64,000 nucleotides of DNA from Psychrobacillus sp. OK032 (GCF_900111345.1 NZ_FOGY01000005.1:248001-312000), one strand, 5' to 3'; positions 1 to 9,121 are shown, counted from the first letter of the stretch. The notes: generated by a model not told the origin, from the sequence alone. Numbers and translations are program-made.

Positions 1-1207
1 TGGTGGCTTATTTATCTTTATTATCATGCGTGCCCTTGGAGAAATGGCAGTACATAATCCTGTTTCTGGATCGTTTAGTAGATATGCCAAAGACTATCTA
101 GGACCACTTGCAGGATACATTACGGGGTGGAATTATTGGTTTTTATGGGTTGTTACATGTATGGCCGAAATTACAGCAGTCGGAGTGTATATGCAAATGT
201 GGTATCCCGACTCTCCAAGTTGGATATGGGCATTGGCGGCACTCATAATAATGACGTTAATAAACCTAATTGCCGTAAAAGCATATGGAGAATTTGAATT
301 CTGGTTTGCCCTAATAAAAATTGTCGCAATTTTAGCAATGATTTTCGTTGGACTTGGAGTTATTATTTTCGGATTAGGTAATGGTGGTATAGCGGTAGGT
401 ATTAGCAACTTATGGTCCAATGGTGGTTTTGCACCTAACGGCATTACAGGAATTTTAATGTCTCTGCAAATGGTTATGTTTGCTTATTTAGGTGTAGAAA
501 TGATTGGAGTAACGGCAGGAGAAGCTAAAAACCCGAAAACGATTATCCCTCGAGCAATTGATACTGTGTTTTGGCGTATTCTTATTTTTTATGTTGGCGC
601 TCTTTTCGTTATTATGTCCATTTATCCTTGGAATGAAATTGGTGAAAATGGTAGTCCATTTGTTTTAATGTTTGAAGAAATAGGCATAGGACCAGCAGCT
701 GGTATTATTAACTTTGTTGTGTTAACGGCGGCACTTTCTAGCTGTAATAGTGGTATTTTCAGTACAGGACGTATGCTATTTAACTTGGCAGAACAAAAGC
801 AGGCTTCTCCTTCTTTCAAGAGAATAAATGGAGCTGGAGTACCAGCAAGAGCAGTAATATTTTCTGCAGTTTTACTATTGTTCGGTGTTCTCTTGAACTA
901 TCTGGTCCCTGAGAAAGTATTTATATGGGTAACGAGTATTTCCACTTTCGGAGCAGTTTGGACCTGGGGAATTATTCTATTGTCCCAATTAAAATTCCGT
1001 AAGACGCTATCAAAGGGAGAGGTTTCTAAATTAACGTATAAAGCGTTGTTTTATCCACTTGGTTCGTATTTAGCTTTAGCATTCTTAGTACTCGTACTTG
1101 GGCTCATGGCATATTTCCCTGAAACACGAATTGCTTTGATTGTTGGACCTATCTGGATTATCTTGCTAGTTATAGTCTATTATAATAAAGGATTTCATAA
1201 ACAATAA
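1..1207 (+). CDS. AAT-family amino acid permease, 3' part (5' end outside window)
   Basis: This is an integral-membrane amino acid/proton symporter of the APC superfamily, AAT group (relatives: GabP, CycA/AapA, AnsP, ProY). The reading frame is already open at base 2 and reads GGLFIFIIMRALGEM, the conserved end of TM2 and the following loop in this family. The ATG at 26 is therefore internal, and the first two or so helices lie outside the window. About 400 residues remain, with roughly ten hydrophobic segments. The conserved loop FAYLGVEMIGVTAGEAKNP sits near the middle and SSCNSGIFSTGRML follows. The substrate cannot be told from this sequence. The gene converges on the S9 peptidase gene, and both share a terminator. 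A 21-bp repeat array starts 4 bp after the stop codon. Confidence 0.9.
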   Translation, partial: GGLFIFIIMRALGEMAVHNPVSGSFSRYAKDYLGPLAGYITGWNYWFLWVVTCMAEITAVGVYMQMWYPDSPSWIWALAALIIMTLINLIAVKAYGEFEFWFALIKIVAILAMIFVGLGVIIFGLGNGGIAVGISNLWSNGGFAPNGITGILMSLQMVMFAYLGVEMIGVTAGEAKNPKTIIPRAIDTVFWRILIFYVGALFVIMSIYPWNEIGENGSPFVLMFEEIGIGPAAGIINFVVLTAALSSCNSGIFSTGRMLFNLAEQKQASPSFKRINGAGVPARAVIFSAVLLLFGVLLNYLVPEKVFIWVTSISTFGAVWTWGIILLSQLKFRKTLSKGEVSKLTYKALFYPLGSYLALAFLVLVLGLMAYFPETRIALIVGPIWIILLVIVYYNKGFHKQ

Positions 1208-1210
1208 TTC

Positions 1211-1294
1211 AATAGATTGATAAGCTTGTACGATTGATCGATTTTGCTTGGAGTTCTATTGATTTTCCAGGTAGATCGATCGATTCATCAAAAC
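1211..1294 (+). repeat. 21-bp periodic word array A (4 units)
   Basis: Four consecutive 21-base units start at 1211, 1232, 1253 and 1274. Each carries a variant of ATTGAT/ATCGATTTT at the same offset (1216, 1237, 1258, 1279), while the other half of each unit is divergent. The array fills the space between the permease stop and the terminator stem, so it should be in the permease 3' UTR. The word is the same one found in the array at 50200. Confidence 0.75.
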
Positions 1295-1330
1295 CGCCTT
1301 CATTTCACAAACGAAATGAAGGCGGTTTTT
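1290..1330. terminator. Bidirectional intrinsic terminator, permease / S9 peptidase
   Basis: A long GC-containing stem, AAAACCGCCTTCATTTC paired with GAAATGAAGGCGGTTTT, encloses a 6-base loop. It is flanked by A and T runs, so it can stop transcription from both sides between the convergent genes. Confidence 0.93.
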
Positions 1331-1335
1331 CAATA

Positions 1336-3312
1336 TTAAAGATATTTTTCAAACCAACTAGTAATTTGTTCTAACCGCGTTTGTCGTAAATTTGGTAGTC
1401 CTACTCTTGATAAATTATGATCCGCTTGCGGGAAACGAACAAAACTCGTCTCTTTCCCCATTGCTTTCAACGTTATATACAATTGTTGCCCTTGTTCAAT
1501 CGGACATCGGTAATCATTTTCACTATGCAAAATCAGCAGAGGTGTTTCTACTTTCGATGCATACTTCAATGGAGAAGCATCCCAAAGTTTTTCAATATTG
1601 GTCATGTCAGAACCAATTTGCCACTCAGCAAAATAATAGCCGATGTCGGAAACACCGTAAAAACTAACCCAGTTTGAAATTGATCTTTGGGTGACCGCAG
1701 CTTTAAATCGATTCGTATGACCAACAATCCAGTTCGTCATAAATCCTCCATAGCTACCGCCAGTTACACCAAGTCTTGTCTCATCAATCCAGTCATTTTC
1801 AACAAGCACATAATCGAGTCCTGCCATAATATCCTCGTAATCTCCTCCACCGTAATCACCCCGTACTGCGTCTACGAACTGTTGACTGTAAGAATGGCTA
1901 CCTCGCGGGTTTACATATAAAACGCCATACCCTTGCGCTGCAAGCAATTGTAGCTCATGGAAAAATGTGTTTGCATACATCGTATGCGGTCCACCATGAA
2001 TTTCTACGATAAGTGGATACTTTTTACCTTCCTCATAACCTATTGGTTTCATTAGCCACCCATGAACGTCCCAGTCTTTAGTACTTTTATAGACAATTGC
2101 CTCTGGTTCTGAAAGCTCTACCTCATTTAATAATTTCTCGTTAAAATGAGTTAGATTAATTCTTTCACCAGTCGCTAAATTTTGCTTAAATAATTCCCCG
2201 GGAAATATTGCGTTACTTATTGTCGCAATAGCGAAGGTCCCCGTCGCATCTATATCATAATCATAAACATGTTCATTTTCTGCTGTTGCCGGATACACTG
2301 CTCCATCAAGAGATGCGAAATACAGTCGAACATCACCCATTGTAGATAATTGGAAATATAAATGGTTGGCACTCGTCCATACAACATTAGGAGCACTTGC
2401 CCCCTGTTGTACATCTCCACCTGAATAGTCCCCTACTGGCGCGTCAATTCCTTCTGTCAGCACTTGACGATTTCCTGAACTTATCTCATATACATATACT
2501 TCTGCATGTGTTGCATTTTCGAATTGACGATTGCTTCCAGTAAATGCAATATACCTGTCATCTTTAGAGAAAGTTGCTCCACCATAATAGCCTTCTTCAT
2601 CTATTAGTACGATCTCTTCTTTCGTTTCAATGTCTACTAGTAGCAATGGTTGACGGAATGTGAAGTCTTGATTTTCTTCTCGGTTAACACCCATTACTAG
2701 TTTCTTTCCATCATGTGAAATAGCTTGTAAATTATAATTGTATGATCCTTCAGTAAACTGCGTTATTACTTTTAAATCGATATTCACGTATCCAATTTGT
2801 TTATATGTATCTTTCGGTAACAGTCCAACACCATCTGCATGATATTTCATTTTTTCTACAATATAAGCTTTCGGCAATTTCTTTTCTTCTTTTTCCAACT
2901 CATCTGTCCATGCTTTACCTTCTTTTAATGGTGCATCAAACCAAATTCTATTACTGCATGGTGACCAAAGAAAGCTAGATATCCCTTTTTCAACATCGGT
3001 TATCTTTTTGGCTTCCCCGCCATTTGCAGAAAGGATATAAACTTGATTGTTCTCTTCCCGAGTCGATAGGAAAGCGATGTATTTTCCATCTACGGACCAT
3101 TTAGGTGCAGATATACGTTCCTTCTTATGCGTCCACTGTGTTACCACTTCTGTCTCCAAATTGACATGATATAAATATGCATAATATGTATTATCTTTTT
3201 CATCCATGTCGGTGCGAATAAACACTGCTTCTTTCCCATTTGGTGCAATAACCGGGTTTGTAACTGAATGCAAGTTGAATAAATCCTTCGCCTCTAATTT
3301 TCTTTTCGTCAT
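1336..3312 (-). CDS. S9 family (prolyl oligopeptidase-like) serine peptidase
   Basis: This is a cytoplasmic alpha/beta-hydrolase peptidase of the acylaminoacyl-peptidase/YuxL type, which removes residues from short or N-blocked peptides. Residues about 1-400 form a WD/beta-propeller-like domain (WSPDG-like repeats such as KWSVDGKYIAFLS). The C-terminal 250 residues hold the catalytic triad: Ser520 in GGSYGGF, Asp600 in LHSEND and His632 in ADHN. A TTG-started reading frame extends to 3333. The ATG at 3312 is preferred because GGGTGGAG lies 7 bases upstream, giving 658 aa, which is normal for the family. It is monocistronic. A 17-bp-arm hairpin lies in its leader at 3356-3403. Confidence 0.9.
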   Translation of the reverse strand: MTKRKLEAKDLFNLHSVTNPVIAPNGKEAVFIRTDMDEKDNTYYAYLYHVNLETEVVTQWTHKKERISAPKWSVDGKYIAFLSTREENNQVYILSANGGEAKKITDVEKGISSFLWSPCSNRIWFDAPLKEGKAWTDELEKEEKKLPKAYIVEKMKYHADGVGLLPKDTYKQIGYVNIDLKVITQFTEGSYNYNLQAISHDGKKLVMGVNREENQDFTFRQPLLLVDIETKEEIVLIDEEGYYGGATFSKDDRYIAFTGSNRQFENATHAEVYVYEISSGNRQVLTEGIDAPVGDYSGGDVQQGASAPNVVWTSANHLYFQLSTMGDVRLYFASLDGAVYPATAENEHVYDYDIDATGTFAIATISNAIFPGELFKQNLATGERINLTHFNEKLLNEVELSEPEAIVYKSTKDWDVHGWLMKPIGYEEGKKYPLIVEIHGGPHTMYANTFFHELQLLAAQGYGVLYVNPRGSHSYSQQFVDAVRGDYGGGDYEDIMAGLDYVLVENDWIDETRLGVTGGSYGGFMTNWIVGHTNRFKAAVTQRSISNWVSFYGVSDIGYYFAEWQIGSDMTNIEKLWDASPLKYASKVETPLLILHSENDYRCPIEQGQQLYITLKAMGKETSFVRFPQADHNLSRVGLPNLRQTRLEQITSWFEKYL

Positions 3313-3355
3313 TTGTCTACTCCACCCTTTCAAAACGATTCTTTCATGTATTTCG

Positions 3356-3403
3356 ACACTCGAAACCTTTTTCCTGCTTATGCAGCAAAAAGGTTTCGAG
3401 TGT
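3356..3403. other. Perfect 17-bp-arm inverted repeat upstream of the S9 peptidase gene
   Basis: ACACTCGAAACCTTTTT and its exact complement flank a 14-base centre. On the minus strand the hairpin ends about 43 bases before the peptidase ATG and lacks a T run. On the plus strand it is followed by TTTAATATT but no gene feeds it from the left. It could be a leader structure or a relic terminator. Confidence 0.6.
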
Positions 3404-3627
3404 TTAATATTCGCAATTAATGTTTGAAAGTGATAATTCTAAAAGCTCCTCTTATAAAGGTTAGTTTGCGTAATAGAGGAATACTGCGCACTAAAAAGCT
3501 CTATTAGGTAACCGCTATGATTCTCGCTGCAGGCAGACGCTTTCCACTACACTTAATTAATAATCAACGAAAAATGTAACACAGCATATTATCAAAATTG
3601 AAGCGTATATTTTTTTTACAATTAATG
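3404..3627. other. Intergenic region with a degenerate dispersed-repeat remnant
   Basis: No credible gene is present. Bases 3513-3548 (core CTCGCTGCAGGCAGACGC followed by TTTCC) resemble the core of a dispersed intergenic repeat that I recall from related Bacillales genomes. This identification is from memory and weak. The peptidase promoter must lie in or near this stretch, but I see no convincing -35/-10 pair. Confidence 0.3.
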
Positions 3628-3732
3628 GTTGAACGAGACGAAACAATAAGCGAACGCGACAAACAACCACTTGAAAACGACAGAACAGTAGCTGAAAGCA
3701 ACAAAATCACCCGCGAACCCGACAAAATCAAA
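3628..3732 (-). repeat. 21-bp periodic word array C (5 units)
   Basis: Five exact 21-base units start at 3628, 3649, 3670, 3691 and 3712. Plus-strand consensus is GAACGCGACAAAACAA, with GAA at offset 3 and GAC/AAC at offset 9 in every unit. Read on the minus strand the word is TTTTGTCGCGTTC. The array begins directly behind the lcfB terminator and has the same sense as lcfB. Confidence 0.8.
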
Positions 3733-3757
3733 AAGCCACTCCTATTAGAAGTGGCTT
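3733..3757 (-). terminator. Intrinsic terminator of lcfB
   Basis: The minus-strand stem AAGCCACT/AGTGGCTT closes a 9-base loop and is followed by TTTTTGATTTT. It lies 7 bases after the lcfB stop codon. Confidence 0.85.
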
Positions 3758-3763
3758 CTACGT

Positions 3764-5314
3764 TTATTGAACCGTTTGCTCTTTCAGCGAACGTCGTAAA
3801 ATTTTCCCTGTAGTGTTTTTCGGCAATTCCTCTAAAAACTCAATTCGATTAGGAATTTTATATTTTGCTAGTTTTTGTGCACAAAATTCATACAATTGTT
3901 GTTCTGTTAAAGCAGCTTCTTTCTTCACAACAAATGCAAGTACTTCTTCACCAAAAGTAGGGTCCGGCACTCCGACAACCGCTGCTTCTATAATATTAGG
4001 ATGCTCAAAAAGAACTTCCTCTACTTCACGTGGATATACATTATAACCTCCCACAATAATCAAATCTTTCTTTCGATCTACAATATAGAAATATCCTTCT
4101 TCGTCTTGTCTAGCAAGGTCTCCTGTATATAACCAGCCATCACGAAGCGCATTTTCGGTTTCTTCTGGCATTTTATAATAACCCTTCATCACATTAGGTC
4201 CTCGGACAATAAGTTCCCCAACTTCTCCAACCGGAATTTCTTCTCCTAATTCGTTCACTACTTTGTTTTCCACATTCAGAATACTTGTACCAATAGAACC
4301 AGGTTTACGATCTCGATCAATCGGATTAAAACAAGTTACCGGAGATGCTTCGGATAACCCGTATCCCTCTGACACTCGTACACCAAACTTGTCCTCAAAA
4401 CTATGCAGTAATGCAACTGGCATTGAAGATCCACCTGAAATTGCCAAACGGATAGTTGAGAAATCCTCCACTCTATCCTCTGGATATTGATACAAGAAAT
4501 TGTACATCGTTGGCACTCCTGCAAAAACGGTGGCTTTTTGTTCTCTTGCAATAGTAAAAACCTCTAATGGGTTAAATCTAGGAACTAGTAATATTGTAGC
4601 TCCCATTAATAGTGGTGCATTCACAACAACTGTTAAGGCAAACACATGGAAAACAGGAAGCGTCGCAATGACTCGATCATCTGTATTAATACTTAAATAC
4701 TCTGCTACGTCACGAGCGTTCGAATAAATATTATTGTATGTCAGCATCGCACCTTTTGGATGTCCCGTAGTACCAGATGTATACAAAATCACTGCGGTAT
4801 CTTCGTCCATCACTTCAACAGGCTTAACATGTTCTACAGAATTAGCAAGTAAAGATGAAAACGATTTCACTTTTACTTTCAAATCGTCTGAAAGTCCAGC
4901 TAACTTCTCAAGCGTATCAGGTTGTGTTTCACAAATAATATAGTTTTCCACATTAGCAAATACATTAGCTGCTTTTTCCACTAAAGGTAGTAACGCATCA
5001 AGTGCAATAATTACTTTTGCATCACTATTTTTCACAATATAACCAATTTCATCTGGTGTATATATAGGATTTATCGGTACAGCAGTCGCACCTAAACGCA
5101 TTGTTGCATATAAAGATATTAAAAAATGTGGCGTATTGCCAAGTAAAAATCCTATATGGTCACCTTTTTGAACTCCTAATGTTTGGAGCCCATGTGCAAA
5201 TCGCTCGACTGATTGGTCAAATTCTGCAAAAGACGTGTCTTTCCCCATAAAGTGATAAGCTATTTTTTCTGGATGCATGGAGGCAATTTGTTGAACTTGT
5301 GAAGCTAAACCCAT
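3764..5314 (-). CDS. lcfB: Long-chain fatty-acid--CoA ligase (LcfB/YhfL type)
   Basis: This ANL-superfamily adenylating enzyme activates fatty acids with ATP and CoA to acyl-CoA, the first step of beta-oxidation. It has 516 aa, like B. subtilis LcfB. Visible motifs are the P-loop YTSGTTGHPKGAM near residue 178, the A5 motif GYGLSEASP, the hinge region YTGDLARQDEEGYFYIVDRKKD, and the C-terminal catalytic lysine in PKNTTGKILRR. The start is the ATG at 5314 with GGGAGATGG just upstream. A perfect 18-bp FadR-type palindrome lies 24 bases upstream, so induction by long-chain acyl-CoA is expected. The gene stands alone, with its own terminator. Confidence 0.93.
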   Translation of the reverse strand: MGLASQVQQIASMHPEKIAYHFMGKDTSFAEFDQSVERFAHGLQTLGVQKGDHIGFLLGNTPHFLISLYATMRLGATAVPINPIYTPDEIGYIVKNSDAKVIIALDALLPLVEKAANVFANVENYIICETQPDTLEKLAGLSDDLKVKVKSFSSLLANSVEHVKPVEVMDEDTAVILYTSGTTGHPKGAMLTYNNIYSNARDVAEYLSINTDDRVIATLPVFHVFALTVVVNAPLLMGATILLVPRFNPLEVFTIAREQKATVFAGVPTMYNFLYQYPEDRVEDFSTIRLAISGGSSMPVALLHSFEDKFGVRVSEGYGLSEASPVTCFNPIDRDRKPGSIGTSILNVENKVVNELGEEIPVGEVGELIVRGPNVMKGYYKMPEETENALRDGWLYTGDLARQDEEGYFYIVDRKKDLIIVGGYNVYPREVEEVLFEHPNIIEAAVVGVPDPTFGEEVLAFVVKKEAALTEQQLYEFCAQKLAKYKIPNRIEFLEELPKNTTGKILRRSLKEQTVQ

Positions 5315-5337
5315 TTTCCCATCTCCCTTTCTTTATT

Positions 5338-5355
5338 TGAATGAATATTCATTCA
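5338..5355. promoter_or_regulatory. FadR operator upstream of lcfB
   Basis: TGAATGAATATTCATTCA is a perfect 18-bp palindrome. It matches the known Bacillus FadR (YsiA) operator pattern TGAATGANTANTCATTCA. In B. subtilis lcfB belongs to the FadR regulon, so derepression by long-chain acyl-CoA is the expected control here. Confidence 0.9.
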
Positions 5356-5431
5356 TATTCCCCAAATTCATTATATAAAAAAAGTTTTGACTATTCAATC
5401 TTAAAAGAAGATTGCCAGATGCAATCTTCTT

Positions 5432-7366
5432 TTACTCCTGTATATGTGCAATATATCTCCATCGAATTAAGAAAAAATAAGATACCTGAATAACAGTAAA
5501 TACAATTAGCACAATTAACATTTCCATGGCGATTGATACCGCTGCTAGATCCACCCAAAAAGCTTGTAGAAAAATAAATGAAAATGTACTATGTACCATT
5601 GCTAGTCCCCATGGTAAAAAGAATTGTGGCACCAATTGTCGATTGACGATTTTCACTAATTCTTGATCAGTTACCCCCATTCTTCTAAGGACATCATATT
5701 GCTTTTTATCTCTATCTAAATCTGTATAAAGTTTAAAATAGACAAAACTTCCTGCTGCAAGTAAGAGAACCGCTGCTACAAGTAGACCAGTAAACAATAA
5801 CAATGCAAACGTAGCGCGAATAACAGAAAAATTCAATCCAGGATTAACAAAATAAAATGGATTCGGATTCACTTCTGAAATTCCCATCGTTTCGGTCATT
5901 ATCTTATCTAAATCTGTTCCAACATCTTTTGTACGCAACCAATCAGATACATGGAATGCAAAAAAAGTTGTTTTCGACTCTTCCACACCAAATCCAAATA
6001 GCGGTTCCGTTAGGAGAGAAAAATCCTCATCACTTATAATGAATGCTCTATTTTTTATAACGAAAGAAGGAAAGATCGGGTGTTTATACATTCCTTTTAT
6101 TTGGATAGGTATGCTACTTTCCTCGAGCACTGTTTGTTCCATACCACTCCGAATATTATCAAAGTTTACTTGTGTACTCGAAACCAATAAAGCTTCCCCT
6201 TGATTCAAGTCGATTAAAGGAATTTTTAAGGCAACAGCCAAACTATTGACTTCAGATTCCTTAATCACATTCACTGGCTCATGTGAATTCGAGGAAGTTT
6301 GCTTTTTCACATTAAATTTCACGAGCTCGTAAGACAATCCTTCCCTTTGAAGTTCTTGCGATAATTTCATAATATCCGCTTCTTCAAATGGGTTGTCCCA
6401 ATCACTAGCATAGAAAATACTGACAGGGTTTAATTCCCGATATTGGGCTGTGAATGAAGTGAAAGAAGTCACGACCCCTACAGATAAAAATGCAATCGTC
6501 GACACAATCGTCACGACAAAAAACATGCGTGCATTTTCCCTTATTTTAATCGAAGCTTCCGCAAAAGCGATTAAACGAAAAGAATGCCAATAAAGTCTTT
6601 CCTTTCTCCTAATTATGTCGAGTATATATAACATACTATCTGTGTAAAAGAAATACGTTCCAATAATAGCCATGAAAATAATCAGTAAGCTCATAAATAT
6701 ATTCATATGGAAAACAGAAAAAATAACGAGACTATACGCTACGACAAGCAAACCTAATCCTAAAAAAGCATTTCCCTTTTTATACGTAGCGACTTCGCTG
6801 AATTTGCCGTCCCCTTTTATAAGCTGGACAACCTCTTTTTTTCGGATAAATACAACGCTACTGATTGATATGATAATAAACTGAGATAAAAACACAATAA
6901 TTGTCAAAGCAAATGGTTTCCAAGATAAATAAAGAGGCAGACTGTCCAGCAAAAACAATTCTCGGATAATCATGAAGAAAAATTTTGAGAACGAAAACCC
7001 AAAGAAAATACCAATTGTAATGGATATAAAACCTAAAATCATGGTTTCTAAAAAGATTAATCGATTTAACTGTTGCCTTTCCATACCTAAATTCAATAGA
7101 ACCCCGAACTCATGTAATCTAGCTTGTAAAAACGCACTCATCGAATAAAATAAAAAAAACATAGTAAAAACGATTAGAATTACTTGTGCCACTAGCATTC
7201 CACCAAAAGCCACATCTCTTAAAAACTGATCTTCAATATTCGGATGAAACATAAGCATCGAGTAAACAAAGAAAACCATAACCGAAAAAATACTTGCCAT
7301 AAAAAATGCGGCATATATTCGACTATTTCGAATTACGTTATGATAAGCGAATTGTTGAAAGGTCAT
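5432..7366 (-). CDS. BceB-type ABC transporter permease
   Basis: This 644-aa membrane protein belongs to the FtsX/MacB-like BceB family, which works with a BceA ATPase and a BceS kinase to sense and detoxify cell-wall-active antimicrobial peptides. It shows the typical layout: an N-terminal helix, three helices, a two-helix block, a large extracellular domain of about 200 residues (about 315-525), then three C-terminal helices ending RWRYIAHIQE. It overlaps the end of the ATPase gene by 29 bp and has GGTGGTGG as its ribosome site. The peptide specificity cannot be read from sequence. It is the last gene of the four-gene module, and I see no clear terminator directly after it. Confidence 0.9.
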   Translation of the reverse strand: MTFQQFAYHNVIRNSRIYAAFFMASIFSVMVFFVYSMLMFHPNIEDQFLRDVAFGGMLVAQVILIVFTMFFLFYSMSAFLQARLHEFGVLLNLGMERQQLNRLIFLETMILGFISITIGIFFGFSFSKFFFMIIRELFLLDSLPLYLSWKPFALTIIVFLSQFIIISISSVVFIRKKEVVQLIKGDGKFSEVATYKKGNAFLGLGLLVVAYSLVIFSVFHMNIFMSLLIIFMAIIGTYFFYTDSMLYILDIIRRKERLYWHSFRLIAFAEASIKIRENARMFFVVTIVSTIAFLSVGVVTSFTSFTAQYRELNPVSIFYASDWDNPFEEADIMKLSQELQREGLSYELVKFNVKKQTSSNSHEPVNVIKESEVNSLAVALKIPLIDLNQGEALLVSSTQVNFDNIRSGMEQTVLEESSIPIQIKGMYKHPIFPSFVIKNRAFIISDEDFSLLTEPLFGFGVEESKTTFFAFHVSDWLRTKDVGTDLDKIMTETMGISEVNPNPFYFVNPGLNFSVIRATFALLLFTGLLVAAVLLLAAGSFVYFKLYTDLDRDKKQYDVLRRMGVTDQELVKIVNRQLVPQFFLPWGLAMVHSTFSFIFLQAFWVDLAAVSIAMEMLIVLIVFTVIQVSYFFLIRWRYIAHIQE

Positions 7367-8114
7367 TTACACCGCCACCACCTAATAAAGACAACACATT
7401 TAATATCCGTTGGAAAAATGTTTGCCTCAGGTCACCTTTATAAATCTCATTGAAGTATTCCCCATCTTTTATAAATAACACTCGATCACAGTAACTTGCT
7501 GCTATTGGATCATGTGTGACCATCATAATGGTTGTTTTACTTTCCTTATTCACTTGTGAAAGAATTTCTAATACGTCTTTTGCTGCTTTTGAATCTAAAT
7601 TCCCAGTTGGCTCATCCGCAAGTATAATACTCGGCTCATGTATTAACGCACGTCCAATAGCTGTTCTTTGTGCCTGACCTCCAGAAATCTCAGAAGGTCT
7701 TTTTTGTAAAATTGACGTTAAGTTAAGGTGTTCAGCGATATGTTGTACTTTGGCTTTCATTACTTCTATCGATCGGCCATCAAGTGTTAGTGGTAATACC
7801 ATATTTTCTTCCACTGTTAGTGCAGGAAGCAAATTGAAGTCTTGAAACACGAAACCAAGCTCCCTTCTTCTGAAAAGTGATAAATCATTTTTAGGGAGTT
7901 GTGCAGGTTTTAAGCCACTTATCGTAATATCTCCAGATGTTGGTCGATCGATAGTCGAAATAATATTCAATAATGTCGTTTTTCCGCTTCCAGAAGGACC
8001 CATTACTGCGATAAATTCTCCTTTTTCTACTTCAAAACTTAATTGATTAATCGCTAGATGTGCTACTTTTCCTTCATATACTTTCGTTACTTCCTCCAGT
8101 ATTAATATGGACAT
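7338..8114 (-). CDS. BceA-type ABC transporter ATP-binding protein
   Basis: This is the ATPase subunit of the Bce-type transporter, 258 aa. Walker A is GPSGSGKTT near residue 40, the signature is SGGQAQRTAIGRAL, Walker B is IILADEPTGNLDS, and the switch histidine lies in MVTHD. The tail (FFQRILNVLSLLGG) is the extra C-terminal element typical of BceA. The longer frame starts with GTG at 8123. The ATG at 8114 is preferred because GAGGTG lies 6 bases before it. The gene overlaps the kinase gene by 41 bp and the permease gene by 29 bp, indicating tight translational coupling. Confidence 0.92.
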   Translation of the reverse strand: MSILILEEVTKVYEGKVAHLAINQLSFEVEKGEFIAVMGPSGSGKTTLLNIISTIDRPTSGDITISGLKPAQLPKNDLSLFRRRELGFVFQDFNLLPALTVEENMVLPLTLDGRSIEVMKAKVQHIAEHLNLTSILQKRPSEISGGQAQRTAIGRALIHEPSIILADEPTGNLDSKAAKDVLEILSQVNKESKTTIMMVTHDPIAASYCDRVLFIKDGEYFNEIYKGDLRQTFFQRILNVLSLLGGGGVNDLSTIRLS

Positions 8115-9120
8115 CTTGCTCACCTCGCTTCATTATTTCTTGTTTATCAAATTTAATCGATACGGTGGTCCCTTGCCCTATATGCGAGGTTATACTTATT
8201 TCATGTCCTAAACGGTTGCAAATTTGCTTTGCCAAATATAATCCCATGCCTGTAGACTCACCAGTTTTTCGACCATTTTCTCCAGTGAAAAATGCTTTTG
8301 TCACTCTTTTAATATCAGATGCAGGAATACCGATTCCTTCATCTCTAACAGAGAAAGTTATTTGCTTCTCTTCGATACTCGTTTCAAAAAATACTTTTTT
8401 ATTTTTCTCAAATGTATATTTAACCGCGTTCGTTACAAATTGGGCAATGACATATCGAATCCATTTTCTATCCGATGTAATCATACAATTATCCTCCATC
8501 GAAATTACTGGAAACAGATGATTTCCGATGAATAATCGCTTGTTCTCCGTTACGACTTCAGTTACTAATTGTTTTAAATCTATCCGCTCGATTTGCATGT
8601 CTTCTTCGAATGTGTCTAATCTCGCATTCATTAAAACTGCTTCGAGCCCTCTCTTGAGTCGTTCCATTTCTTCCATGACACTTTTTGAATCTATTTGTTC
8701 ACTATTTTGCGTCATCAGTTCGAGTACAGAAATTGGGGTCTTCATTTGATGAACCCAACTATTCATAAATTGTAAATGCCGATTTTGTCTTGCGTATAAA
8801 AGTTGTACTTCCTTTTGATATAAACGATAGATATGTTGTAGATAATTCTCTACCTGTCTAATTTCCGGAGACTGCGCTGATCGTTGCAAGACAACTTCTA
8901 TATGAGTTGGGATAGATAGAATTTTTTTATAAAACGTATATTTTTTCACAAATAATGCCCCTAAAAAAGTAAGCGTTAATATAATACTAATAACAATGGA
9001 ATAGACAGCGGTATCTAGGTTTCGAAATCCGTCCAGCCAGTACAAAAGCATAACAAATAGCACTAATGAAATTTGAAAAATGATAAATAGTAGATGTTCC
9101 TTTAAAAATAGACGAAACAT
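8074..9120 (-). CDS. BceS-type intramembrane-sensing histidine kinase
   Basis: This 348-aa kinase has two N-terminal membrane helices with almost no extracellular loop, the hallmark of intramembrane-sensing kinases that read the transporter rather than the ligand. The H box is SWVHQMKTPISV, the N box AVKYTFE, G1 DEGIGIP and G2 GMGLYLAKQICNRLG. It starts at the ATG at 9120, with GGAGGAAG lying inside the end of the response regulator gene. It should phosphorylate the adjacent OmpR-type regulator, which in such modules activates the transporter genes. Confidence 0.92.
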   Translation of the reverse strand: MFRLFLKEHLLFIIFQISLVLFVMLLYWLDGFRNLDTAVYSIVISIILTLTFLGALFVKKYTFYKKILSIPTHIEVVLQRSAQSPEIRQVENYLQHIYRLYQKEVQLLYARQNRHLQFMNSWVHQMKTPISVLELMTQNSEQIDSKSVMEEMERLKRGLEAVLMNARLDTFEEDMQIERIDLKQLVTEVVTENKRLFIGNHLFPVISMEDNCMITSDRKWIRYVIAQFVTNAVKYTFEKNKKVFFETSIEEKQITFSVRDEGIGIPASDIKRVTKAFFTGENGRKTGESTGMGLYLAKQICNRLGHEISITSHIGQGTTVSIKFDKQEIMKRGEQDVHINTGGSNESI

Positions 9121-9121
9121 A

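Noticed and set aside
133-444. 103-codon minus-strand frame inside the permease gene
   Set aside because: Antisense shadow of a clear membrane-protein gene, with no ribosome site and atypical composition.
3598-3813. 71-codon plus-strand frame with heptad-like ERDK repeats
   Set aside because: It is produced by the 21-bp periodic array C (period divisible by three), has no ribosome site and runs into the lcfB 3' end; treated as part of the array.
8060-8521. 153-codon plus-strand frame opposite the BceS-type kinase
   Set aside because: It overlaps two well-supported genes on the other strand and resembles no family.
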